From JBBQRS01 sp038214535 (lineage in GTDB: Bacteria > Chloroflexota > Anaerolineae > CG2-30-64-16): a stretch of DNA of 5,412 bases. Positions within the stretch are counted from its first letter, which is position 1; each line of letters begins with the position of its first letter. The stretch covers positions 1 to 5,412 of the forward strand of contig JBBQRS010000189.1 in assembly GCA_038214535.1 (NCBI GenBank). Direction: 5' to 3'. The translations under genes and the position numbers were made by a program. Shown here in pieces: positions 1-4,839 of the stretch. The notes below the pieces were generated by a model. That model searched no databases and was not told where the DNA came from. It saw only the letters and a list, made by a program, of their open reading frames with translations.

Positions 1-103
1 CATAACCGGCGCAACCCCCCTTTCTTGGGGGGGCTTACCGGCTATTTCCCCCCCCCCCGCGCGTCCTACCCCGCCACTACGAAGGGCAAAACGAGAGGTT
101 CAG
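1..103. other. Leading non-coding segment with C/G homopolymer runs
   Basis: No gene is supported here. The segment holds a C6-TTTCTT-G7 hairpin-capable stretch (15-33) and an uninterrupted run of 11 C (48-58). The six bases ACCGGC occur on both sides of the hairpin (5-10 and 37-42). There is no T tract directly after the hairpin, so it is a poor intrinsic terminator. A ribosome-binding site (GAGAGG, 93-98) lies five bases before the ATG at 104. I see no convincing -35/-10 pair, so the promoter of the first gene is not identified. Confidence 0.5.
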
Positions 104-595
104 ATGCAACCACAAACCCAAACGACGTTGGATGTGATCTACGAGAACTGGCGGGGCTATCATGAAAAGCTGCGGGACTGCATCGCACCGCTGACGGATG
201 CGCAACTGGCGCTGCAACCGGCCGCGGGCATGTGGCCGTTGGGGCAAATCGTGCAGCACATCATTTCGGTCAGGGCCGGCTGGTTCAGCGGGACCCTCCA
301 GGATGACGACGATGCGATGCGCGCGTACATGGAGTGGGGCCAACGGGAGTCGCCGGAGCGCAGCGCGCGGGAAATGGCCCGCGGCCTGGATGAGACGTGG
401 GCGTTCATCGAAGCTCGCTTGCAACGCTGGACGCCCACCGACTGCGCGCAGACCTTCCCGGATGAATGGGACGGTCAGGTACACGAGGTATCACGCAGTT
501 GGGTGATCTACCATGTGCTGGAACACGATCTGCATCATGGCGGCGAAGTCTCGTTGATCCTGGGTATGCACGGCCTGCCATCCCTCGATCTTTGA
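104..595 (+). CDS. DinB family (DfsB-type) protein
   Basis: The 163-residue product has the size of DinB/YfiT-like proteins, which are four-helix bundles that bind a divalent metal through three histidines. What I see: a first-helix His in 'QIVQHIISVRAGWF' (H52) and the family hallmark near the C-terminus, 'HVLEHDLHHGGEVS', where H141 and H145 form the HxxxH pair (H137 and H144 are extra histidines). The usual HRGQ/HRGE ending is HGGE here. No signal peptide or membrane segment is visible, so it should be cytosolic. Family members are often stress- or damage-induced; some are thiol transferases (bacillithiol or mycothiol S-transferases) or hydrolases, and most have no known substrate. The start at 104 is backed by GAGAGG five bases upstream. 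The gene converges on the DUF1801 gene, with 21 bases between stops. The family call is firm; the biochemical activity is unknown. Confidence 0.88.
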   Translation: MQPQTQTTLDVIYENWRGYHEKLRDCIAPLTDAQLALQPAAGMWPLGQIVQHIISVRAGWFSGTLQDDDDAMRAYMEWGQRESPERSAREMARGLDETWAFIEARLQRWTPTDCAQTFPDEWDGQVHEVSRSWVIYHVLEHDLHHGGEVSLILGMHGLPSLDL

Positions 596-616
596 GGGTA
601 GTCTGCCGCAGCCCGG

Positions 617-1051
617 CTACTTCTTCTTCGCGGCCGCGCGCTCGGCCTGCGCCGCGGCGTTAGCCGCGGCCGCGGCCTGAATCAACGCCGCGAACGCGGC
701 CTCATCGAGCTGCTCGCCCTCGTGGATGTCAAGCGCGCGCCGCGTGTTCCCCGTCAGGCTGGAGTTGAACAGCCCGTGCGGGTCGGGGACGGAAGCGCCG
801 CGGGCGAAGGTCAGCTTCACGGCCTGCTTGTAGGTCTCCCCCGTGCAGATGATGCCGTCACGCGACCAGACGGGCGTGCCGGGCGATGCGGGCTTCTCCC
901 ATTTCCACTCCTCCACGATCTCCGGGTCCGCCGCGAGGATCAGCCGGCGCACCCGCGCCAGCGTCTCGCCCCGCCAGTCGCCCAGCTCCTCGATCTTCTG
1001 CGTGATCTTCGCGGCAGCATCCGCGCTGTTCGGTTCACTTGTTGCCATCAT
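617..1051 (-). CDS. DUF1801 domain-containing protein
   Basis: The 144-residue product matches the DUF1801 (YdhG-like) pattern: an Arg-rich helix 'LARVRRLILAADPEIVEEWKW' (about 31-51), then a strand with 'PVWSRDGIICTGETYKQAVKLTF' (60-82), then 'GASVPDPHGLFNSSLTGNTRRALDI' (85-109). The conserved WKW/P-W-G-C/K-LTF/GLFN/RA spacing is complete, so the gene looks intact. The C-terminus (about 119-144) is an Ala-rich, likely helical tail ending in three lysines, outside the conserved core. The biochemical role of the family is not established; members are small cytosolic proteins. Two adjacent ATG codons are possible starts. GGAG (1060-1057) lies five bases before the first and eight before the second, so the second (1048) is equally or more plausible. 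It points away from the hemolysin III gene and shares a ~230-base intergenic region with it. Confidence 0.87.
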   Translation of the reverse strand: MMATSEPNSADAAAKITQKIEELGDWRGETLARVRRLILAADPEIVEEWKWEKPASPGTPVWSRDGIICTGETYKQAVKLTFARGASVPDPHGLFNSSLTGNTRRALDIHEGEQLDEAAFAALIQAAAAANAAAQAERAAAKKK

Positions 1052-1114
1052 GATCTCTCCGATGCAAATAGATAGGAATTACTTTTTTCAGAGTCGCTGC
1101 CTGTCGTAGAATTA

Positions 1115-1142
1115 AGCGTACCACACCGCGATTTATTGTCAA
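1115..1142 (-). promoter_or_regulatory. Candidate promoter for the DUF1801 gene
   Basis: On the minus strand a perfect TTGACA (1142-1137) is followed after 16 bases by TACGCT (1120-1115), a weak -10 with 3 of 6 matches. This would start the message near 1108, leaving a leader of about 57 bases. An AT-rich TTAATT lies just beyond but at a poor spacing (21). The -35 match is good; the -10 is doubtful. Confidence 0.3.
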
Positions 1143-1202
1143 TGTCGGCGAAGAAACGAGACGCGACTTTGCAGCGGGCCTGTGCGATATATCAGGGCGT
1201 GT

Positions 1203-1230
1203 TTGCAAAATCCGTCAGGCAGGGTACACT
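1203..1230 (+). promoter_or_regulatory. Candidate promoter for the hemolysin III gene
   Basis: TTGCAA (1203-1208), a 16-base spacer, then TACACT (1225-1230) preceded by GGG. Each hexamer matches 4 of 6 consensus bases. Transcription would begin near 1237, giving a ~45-base leader that ends in the ribosome-binding site GAGGAG (1271-1276). The GGnTAC-like context resembles the promoters proposed before the genes at 2201 and 3171. Confidence 0.4.
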
Positions 1231-1281
1231 CGGTCTTATGAACCGCGGAGACCGGAAAGCCCTGCGCGGCGAGGAGCGTAG

Positions 1282-1965
1282 ATGCCCGAGACTGTCCTCG
1301 AATTGGATGAGAAGACCGCGCGGAGATCAATCCTGCGTAACCCCGTCAGCGGGCTGACCCACCTGGGCGCGGCGGTGGTCGCGCTCATCGGCTTGATCGC
1401 CTTGTTGGTCATGGGTTGGGGCAATCCCACCAGGGCGTTGTCGCTGTTCGTCTACGGGTTGAGTCTGATCCTGTTGTTCTCGGCCAGCGCCGCCTATCAC
1501 CTGGTGAATTCCAACCCGGAGCGCATCAAGCGACTGAGAAAAGCCGATCACTCGGCCATCTATCTCCTCATCGCCGGAACCTACACCCCCATCTGTCTGG
1601 CTTTCTTCAGCGGTTTTTGGCGCTGGGGCCTGCTGACGATTGTATGGATCGCAGCGGTCGTCGGGGTGACAGTGAAGCTGTTCTTCATCGCGCCGCGTTG
1701 GGTATCGGTCGTGATTTACCTGCTCATGGGATGGCTCAGCGTCCTTGCTGCAAAAGTCATCTTGCGCGCCATGCCGATCAGCGCCATCGCCTGGCTGGTG
1801 ATGGGCGGGGTGCTGTTCACCCTGGGGGCCGTGGTCTATCTGACCAAGAAGCCGAATCCTTGGCCCGGTGTGTTCGGCTTCCACGAAGTCTGGCACATTT
1901 TCGTCATTTTCGGTTGCCTGGCGCACTTCATCCTCATCGCCGCGTTTGTTGCAGCGCCGCAATAA
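1282..1965 (+). CDS. Hemolysin III family (PAQR/TrhA-type) membrane protein
   Basis: The 227-residue product is a hydrophobic protein with about seven membrane helices (roughly 23-45, 52-73, 89-109, 113-135, 139-160, 166-187 and 200-223) after a charged cytosolic N-terminus. The zinc-site motifs of the PAQR/hemolysin III superfamily are all present: S69-x3-H73 in 'SASAAYH', the 'DHSAIYLLIAGTYTP' block (D89, H90), and H201-x3-H205 in 'FHEVWH'. The family is related to eukaryotic adiponectin/progestin receptors. Bacterial members (YqfA/TrhA) are linked to membrane lipid and energy homeostasis; the historical 'hemolysin' name need not mean toxin activity here. The start at 1282 has GAGGAG five bases upstream, and the length is normal for the family. 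It is transcribed away from the DUF1801 gene and followed by two hairpin repeats, so it looks like a single-gene unit. Confidence 0.93.
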   Translation: MPETVLELDEKTARRSILRNPVSGLTHLGAAVVALIGLIALLVMGWGNPTRALSLFVYGLSLILLFSASAAYHLVNSNPERIKRLRKADHSAIYLLIAGTYTPICLAFFSGFWRWGLLTIVWIAAVVGVTVKLFFIAPRWVSVVIYLLMGWLSVLAAKVILRAMPISAIAWLVMGGVLFTLGAVVYLTKKPNPWPGVFGFHEVWHIFVIFGCLAHFILIAAFVAAPQ

Positions 1966-1970
1966 GCACC

Positions 1971-2070
1971 TATCCGAATACTGATCGTGAACCACGGAAT
2001 ACACAGAACACACGGAAAAAGCAGAACATGAATCCTTCCGTGTGTCCCGTGGTAAATAGCCTCTCGGATA
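1971..2070. repeat. Imperfect inverted repeat, 'ACCACGG...ACACGGAA' type
   Basis: The left arm (1991-2016, ACCACGG then AACACACGGA) faces the right arm (2036-2053, TTCCGTGTGTCCCGTGGT). The right arm is complementary to both ends of the left arm and lacks about nine central bases, which would bulge out. An outer pair, TATCCGA (1971-1977) and TCGGATA (2064-2070), closes the structure further. It lies six bases after the hemolysin III stop. There is no T tract, so it is a dispersed palindromic repeat rather than a classical terminator, though it could affect the 3' end of the upstream message. Confidence 0.7.
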
Positions 2071-2090
2071 AACACAAAGGCAACGAATGA

Positions 2091-2162
2091 GGCAGCGGAT
2101 GAAAAACGGATCAGCGGATGAGTTTCGTTGCCTATCCGCTGATCCGTTTTTTATCCGCTGCC
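2091..2162. repeat. Long near-perfect hairpin repeat ('ATCAGCGGAT' family)
   Basis: Arms 2091-2120 and 2133-2162 are each 30 bases and complementary except for two G/T positions, both G-U pairable in RNA, around a 12-base loop. Each arm contains the unit AGCGGAT twice, separated by about ten bases that include AACGGATC, so the element is an inverted repeat built of short direct repeats. Outside the arms, ACAAAGG (2074-2080) can pair with CCTTTGT (2162-2168) across a ten-base left-hand bulge. The repeat abuts the previous inverted repeat, so 1971-2170 is nearly all palindromic DNA. It is open in the frame of the next gene and creates a false N-terminal extension there. Confidence 0.85.
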
Positions 2163-2164
2163 CT

Positions 2165-2193
2165 TTGTTTCCTCGCCCGGATGATGGTACAAC
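2165..2193 (+). promoter_or_regulatory. Candidate extended -10 promoter for the nucleotidyltransferase gene
   Basis: TTGTTT (2165-2170), a 17-base spacer ending in TGG, then TACAAC (2188-2193), giving the extended -10 form TGnTACAAC. Transcription would be expected to start at about 2199-2201, on or next to the ATG at 2201. No Shine-Dalgarno sequence lies between, so the message may be leaderless. Confidence 0.45.
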
Positions 2194-2200
2194 AGAAAGC

Positions 2201-2953
2201 ATGAACGCGTCGCCTTATCCCGCCGTCAACGCCGTGCTGGAAACCCTGCTGGCGGAGGCCCGCGCCGCCCTGGGCGACCGCTTCGCCGGCCTTTACCTCT
2301 ACGGCTCGCTGGCCGCCGGCGACTTCGACCCGGCCCGCAGTGACATTGACTTCCTCGTCGCCACCCACGGCGCGCCGGATGACGCGACCGTCGCCGCGCT
2401 GGCGGCCCTGCACGCCGACCTCGCGACGCGCGGCAAGTGGGCCGCCAAACTGGAAGGCGCATACGTCCCCCTGACGATGCTCCGCCGCCACGACCCCGCC
2501 GCGCCCGCCGTCCCCCATATTAACGAAGGGCAATTCTACCTCTCCGAACTCGGCAGCGACTGGATCATCCAACGCCACATCCTGCGCGAAACGGGCGTCG
2601 CGCTCGCCGGGCCGGATCTGCGCGCCCACATTGACCCCGTCACGCCCGATGACCTGCGCGCCGCCGTCCGTGAAACGCTGCGCGACTGGTGGGCGCCCAT
2701 GCTGGTCACGCCCGACCCGCGCCTCGCCGGTGAGGAATACCGCGCCTACGCCGTCCTCAGCATGTGCCGCGCCCTGCACACCCTCGCCACCGGCGAGATC
2801 GCCTCCAAGCGCGCCGCCGCCCGCTGGGCCATTGGCGCGCTCGACCCCGCGTGGCAGCCCCTCATCGAGCAAGCCGCCGCCTGGCGCCCCGGCGCGCCCA
2901 TGCCCCCCCAACCCGCAGTGCTCGCCTTCATCGCGTTCGTAGCGCGCTCGTAG
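2201..2953 (+). CDS. AadA/DUF4111-like nucleotidyltransferase
   Basis: From the ATG at 2201 the product has 250 residues, close to AadA-type adenylyltransferases (~260). The N-terminal nucleotidyltransferase domain shows 'LYLYGSLAAGDFDPARSDIDFLV' (about 31-53): G35-S36 and the metal-binding D48-x-D50. E85 in 'AKLEGAYVPL' sits where AadA has its third acidic residue ('LEVT'). The C-terminal half carries the DUF4111 pattern, including 'HILRETGVALAGP' and 'VLSMCRALHTLATGEIASKRAAARWAI' (185-211), like the AadA 'TGKIAPKDVAADWA' block. Family enzymes transfer AMP to hydroxyls of aminocyclitol antibiotics (streptomycin/spectinomycin), but most environmental homologues are untested, so resistance is only a possibility. 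An in-frame ATG at 2087 is rejected because residues before 2201 are translated repeat. There is no Shine-Dalgarno site; a promoter ends seven bases upstream. The last four codons and the TAG stop fall within a tandem 11-base repeat. Confidence 0.85.
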   Translation: MNASPYPAVNAVLETLLAEARAALGDRFAGLYLYGSLAAGDFDPARSDIDFLVATHGAPDDATVAALAALHADLATRGKWAAKLEGAYVPLTMLRRHDPAAPAVPHINEGQFYLSELGSDWIIQRHILRETGVALAGPDLRAHIDPVTPDDLRAAVRETLRDWWAPMLVTPDPRLAGEEYRAYAVLSMCRALHTLATGEIASKRAAARWAIGALDPAWQPLIEQAAAWRPGAPMPPQPAVLAFIAFVARS

Positions 2954-2977
2954 CGCGCCCTCTTGCTCGTAGCGCGC
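2937..2977 (+). repeat. TCGTAGCGCGC short repeats (three copies)
   Basis: The 11-base unit TCGTAGCGCGC occurs at 2937-2947, directly again at 2948-2958, and at 2967-2977. The last two are followed by CCCT. The third runs into TTCAGTGCGC, which can fold back on AGCGCGCC as a small palindrome. The TAG inside the second copy is the stop codon of the nucleotidyltransferase, so the repeat array forms that gene's 3' end. Confidence 0.75.
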
Positions 2978-3008
2978 CCTTCAGTGCGCCGGGCCTTGCG
3001 CGAGCATA

Positions 3009-3095
3009 GGACGCGGATGAACGCGGAGAACGCAGATAAAGACGAGAAGCAACGGGAATCTCCGCCCCTCCGCTCCTCTGCGTTCATCCGCGTCC
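3009..3095. repeat. Inverted repeat with perfect 16-base arms
   Basis: GGACGCGGATGAACGC (3009-3024) is exactly reverse-complementary to 3080-3095. The 55 bases between them have further partial complementarity (GGAGAACGCAG against CTCCGCTCCTCT). This is a third hairpin-type dispersed repeat, lying between the nucleotidyltransferase gene and the promoter of the fused gene. There is no T tract and no coding potential of its own. Confidence 0.8.
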
Positions 3096-3111
3096 CATAC
3101 CCCTCCTGTCC

Positions 3112-3140
3112 TTCCCTCCACGCCCGACCGGTGCTAAAAT
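3112..3140 (+). promoter_or_regulatory. Extended -10 promoter of the isomerase/kinase operon
   Basis: TGCTAAAAT (3132-3140) is an extended -10 (TG-n-TAAAAT, 5 of 6 in the hexamer). It is an AT-rich island in GC-rich DNA. The -35 at the 17-base spacing is weak (TTCCCT, 3112-3117), as extended -10 promoters allow. Transcription near 3147 would give a leader of about 24 bases holding GGAGG (3159-3163), seven bases before the ATG at 3171. Confidence 0.6.
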
Positions 3141-3170
3141 AGGCGCAAACCATGCACCGGAGGCGAACCC

Positions 3171-4742
3171 ATGCCCTACCCCGCCGTTGACCTGACCCGT
3201 ATCCGCACCTATCCCGTGCAGCGCCGCGCGAATCTCGTCGCCAGCGACCAGTTCGTCCGCCCAGGCGACCCGTTGCTCCCGCTCGACGCGCCCGAGCTGG
3301 CCGAGGTCGCCGCGCGCATCGTCGCCGCGCGCCGCGCGGGCCGCCCCGTGATCTGGTTCATCGGCGGCCACGTCGTCAAGAGCGGGCTGGCCCCCGTCAT
3401 CATTGACCTGATGGAGCGCGGCGTGGTCACCCACCTGGCGAGCAACGGCGCGGCCACCATCCACGACTTCGAGATCGCCATGCTGGGCCACACCAGCGAG
3501 GACGTCGCGAAGAGCATCGAGGACGGCTCGTTCGGCATGGCCGAGGAGACCGGCGCGCTGATGAATCGGGCGATCCGCGCGGGCGCGCGCGACGGCATCG
3601 GCATCGGCGAGGCGCTGGGCCGCGCGCTGAGCGACGCCCCCGACTTCGCCGACCGCGCCGACAGCCTGCTCTACAACGCCTACCGGCTCGGCGTGCCCTA
3701 TACCGCCCACGTCGCCCTCGGCACGGACATCATCCACCAGCACCCCGAATGCGACTTCTCGGCCACCGGCTTCGCCACCGGGCAAGATTTCAAGGTCTTC
3801 TGCGCAGCCGTCTGCGAGCTGGAGGGCGGCGTCTTCTGCAACTTCGGCTCGGCGGTGCTGGGGCCGGAGGTCTTCCTCAAGGCGCTCAGCGTGGCGCGCA
3901 ACCTGGGCCACCCCCTGCGCGAGATCACCACCGCCAACTTCGACCTGTTGCCCCTCTCGGGCGACTACCGCGTCCCCAGCCCGAAGGACGACCCGGAGTA
4001 CTACTATCGCCCGAAGAAGAACATCGTCATCCGCCCCGTCTCCCTCGGCGGCAAGGGCTACCACATCACCGGCGACCACCGCGCGACCATCCCAAATCTT
4101 AGCCACGAATTACACGAATTAGACGAATCAGAAGAAAAATTCGATAAATTCGTGGAATTCGTGGCAAATCCTTTGGCCGATGCCGCCCAACTGATTGCGC
4201 GCGCGTTCCGCACCGGCGGCGTGCTCTATCTGTGCGGGAACGGCGGCAGCTTCGCGGACGCGCTCCACATCAGCGGCGAGCTCAACAAGCGCTTCGTGCG
4301 CCCGCGGCCGATACCCGCCGCGCACGCCGCGCGCCTGCGCGCCCTGCCCAACGGCGCGATGCTCGCCGAACGCCTCGAAGTGGGGATGCGCGCCGTCGTC
4401 CTCGGCTCGAACCCCGCGCTCAGCAGCGCCATTGACAACGACAGCCCGGAGAAGGGCCTGGCCTACGCGCAGGAGCTCTACTCGCTGGCCCGCCCCGGCG
4501 ACGTGCTGCTCGCGATCAGCACCAGCGGCGAGGCGACCAACGTGCTGAACGCGGTCACGGTGGCGCAGGCGCTGGGCGTCACGGTGATCGCGCTCACCGG
4601 CGGGCGCGACAGCCGCCTCTCCGCCGCGGCCGATCTCGCTCTGCGCACCCCGCCCGGCAGCACCGCCGAGGTCCAGGAGCACCACGTCCGCATGTATCAC
4701 GCGCTCTGCGACCAACTGGAAGCCGACCTGGTGGGGAGTTAG
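3171..4742 (+). CDS. Fusion: deoxyhypusine synthase-like domain + GmhA-type phosphoheptose isomerase (SIS) domain
   Basis: The 523-residue product has two domains. Residues ~1-305 resemble the deoxyhypusine synthase (DHS) fold: 'GRPVIWFIGGHVVKSGLAPVIIDLMERGVVTHLASNGAATIHDFE' (57-101), 'SLLYNAYRLGVPYTAHVALGTDI' (165-187) and 'GGVFCNFGSAVLGPEVFLKAL' (219-239) follow the order of the DHS SGL/TTAGG, 'AY..+IPVF.PALTDG' and 'ILGGG..K' blocks. Whether it keeps a catalytic lysine is unclear (K295 in 'GGKG' is a guess). Residues ~334-523 form a SIS domain like GmhA, which converts sedoheptulose 7-phosphate to heptose 7-phosphate. It has 'LCGNGGSFADALHISGEL' (354-371, E370 matching E. coli E65), the phosphate loop 'STSGEATNV' (450-458), and Q502/H510 with the eight-residue spacing of E. 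coli Q172/H180. About 25 extra residues (383-406) precede 'RAVVLGSN'. A charged linker (310-332) is encoded by a palindromic repeat. GGAGG seven bases upstream supports the start. The kinase gene begins 97 bases after the stop. Confidence 0.82.
   Translation: MPYPAVDLTRIRTYPVQRRANLVASDQFVRPGDPLLPLDAPELAEVAARIVAARRAGRPVIWFIGGHVVKSGLAPVIIDLMERGVVTHLASNGAATIHDFEIAMLGHTSEDVAKSIEDGSFGMAEETGALMNRAIRAGARDGIGIGEALGRALSDAPDFADRADSLLYNAYRLGVPYTAHVALGTDIIHQHPECDFSATGFATGQDFKVFCAAVCELEGGVFCNFGSAVLGPEVFLKALSVARNLGHPLREITTANFDLLPLSGDYRVPSPKDDPEYYYRPKKNIVIRPVSLGGKGYHITGDHRATIPNLSHELHELDESEEKFDKFVEFVANPLADAAQLIARAFRTGGVLYLCGNGGSFADALHISGELNKRFVRPRPIPAAHAARLRALPNGAMLAERLEVGMRAVVLGSNPALSSAIDNDSPEKGLAYAQELYSLARPGDVLLAISTSGEATNVLNAVTVAQALGVTVIALTGGRDSRLSAAADLALRTPPGSTAEVQEHHVRMYHALCDQLEADLVGS
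4102..4165. repeat. Palindromic repeat inside the fused gene (copy 1 of the CCACGAATTACACGAAT family)
   Basis: The left arm (4102-4120, GCCACGAATTACACGAATT) matches the reverse complement of the right arm (4147-4165) at 18 of 19 positions. The AT-rich element contrasts sharply with the GC-rich gene around it. It is read through in the gene's frame, encoding about residues 311-332, rich in Glu, His, Leu, Lys and Phe. The other two forward frames contain stops (TAG at 4100 and TAA at 4145 in one, TAG at 4120 in the other). Confidence 0.88.
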
Positions 4743-4821
4743 CCACGAATTACACGAATCAGAAACCCGGTTTCTCGGAGAAACCGGGTTTCTAGACTGA
4801 ACAATTCGTGTAATTCGTGGC
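4742..4821. repeat. Palindromic repeat at the gene junction (copy 2 of the CCACGAATTACACGAAT family)
   Basis: Perfect 18-base arms GCCACGAATTACACGAAT (4742-4759) and 4804-4821 flank a 44-base centre. TTAGCCACGAATTACACGAAT begins both this element and copy 1 (4099-4165), followed in each by CAGAA after zero or nine extra bases. Here the TAG at 4740-4742 is the stop codon of the fused gene, and the right arm ends nine bases before the GGAGG of the kinase gene. The element therefore fills nearly the whole 97-base gap between the two genes. Confidence 0.9.
4761..4793. repeat. Nested perfect hairpin, AGAAACCCGGTTTCT type
   Basis: AGAAACCCGGTTTCT (4761-4775), a three-base spacer CGG, and the exact reverse complement (4779-4793) give a 15-bp stem. 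It sits within the loop of the outer palindrome and belongs to a different sequence family, so it looks like one small repeat inserted in another. The sequence after it (CTAGACTGAAC lacks a T run) argues against an intrinsic terminator. Confidence 0.88.
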
Positions 4822-4839
4822 AAAAATCTGGAGGGGAAG

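Noticed and set aside
582..598. Possible terminator hairpin CCCTC/GAGGG at the end of the DinB gene
   Set aside because: Only a five-base stem, overlapping the stop codon, with no T tract; too weak to call.
1136..1357. Small plus-strand open frame of 73 codons before the hemolysin III gene
   Set aside because: It overlaps the gene start out of frame, has no ribosome-binding site and no recognisable motif. An internal ATG at 1238 falls at the predicted transcription start but gives only a short, unlikely peptide.
2087..2200. N-terminal extension of the nucleotidyltransferase from the ATG at 2087
   Set aside because: The 38 extra residues are the translation of the AGCGGAT hairpin repeat and the promoter region; homologues begin near the residue encoded at 2201.
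1327..2202. Minus-strand open frame (291 codons) opposite the hemolysin III gene
   Set aside because: Its translation is rich in Gln, Asp, Arg and His and lacks domains; the opposite strand encodes a well-formed seven-helix membrane protein with conserved motifs.
3084..4106. Long minus-strand open frame (340 codons) opposite the fused gene
   Set aside because: It is a GC-bias shadow: low-complexity Ala/Asp/Gly/Val-rich translation with no family motif, while the plus strand has clear enzyme motifs.
4099..4175. Separate translation start for the GmhA domain (GTG at 4152 or 4161, TTG at 4173)
   Set aside because: The frame is continuous with the upstream domain and no Shine-Dalgarno sequence stands at a useful distance from these codons.
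4742..4821. CRISPR array or tRNA-like structure in the repeat region
   Set aside because: There are no regularly spaced direct repeats with unique spacers and no cloverleaf; the structure is a nested palindrome.
4128..4823. Minus-strand open frame (231 codons) opposite the GmhA domain
   Set aside because: Shadow of the GmhA coding strand; its start lies in the intergenic palindrome and its translation shows no recognisable domain.
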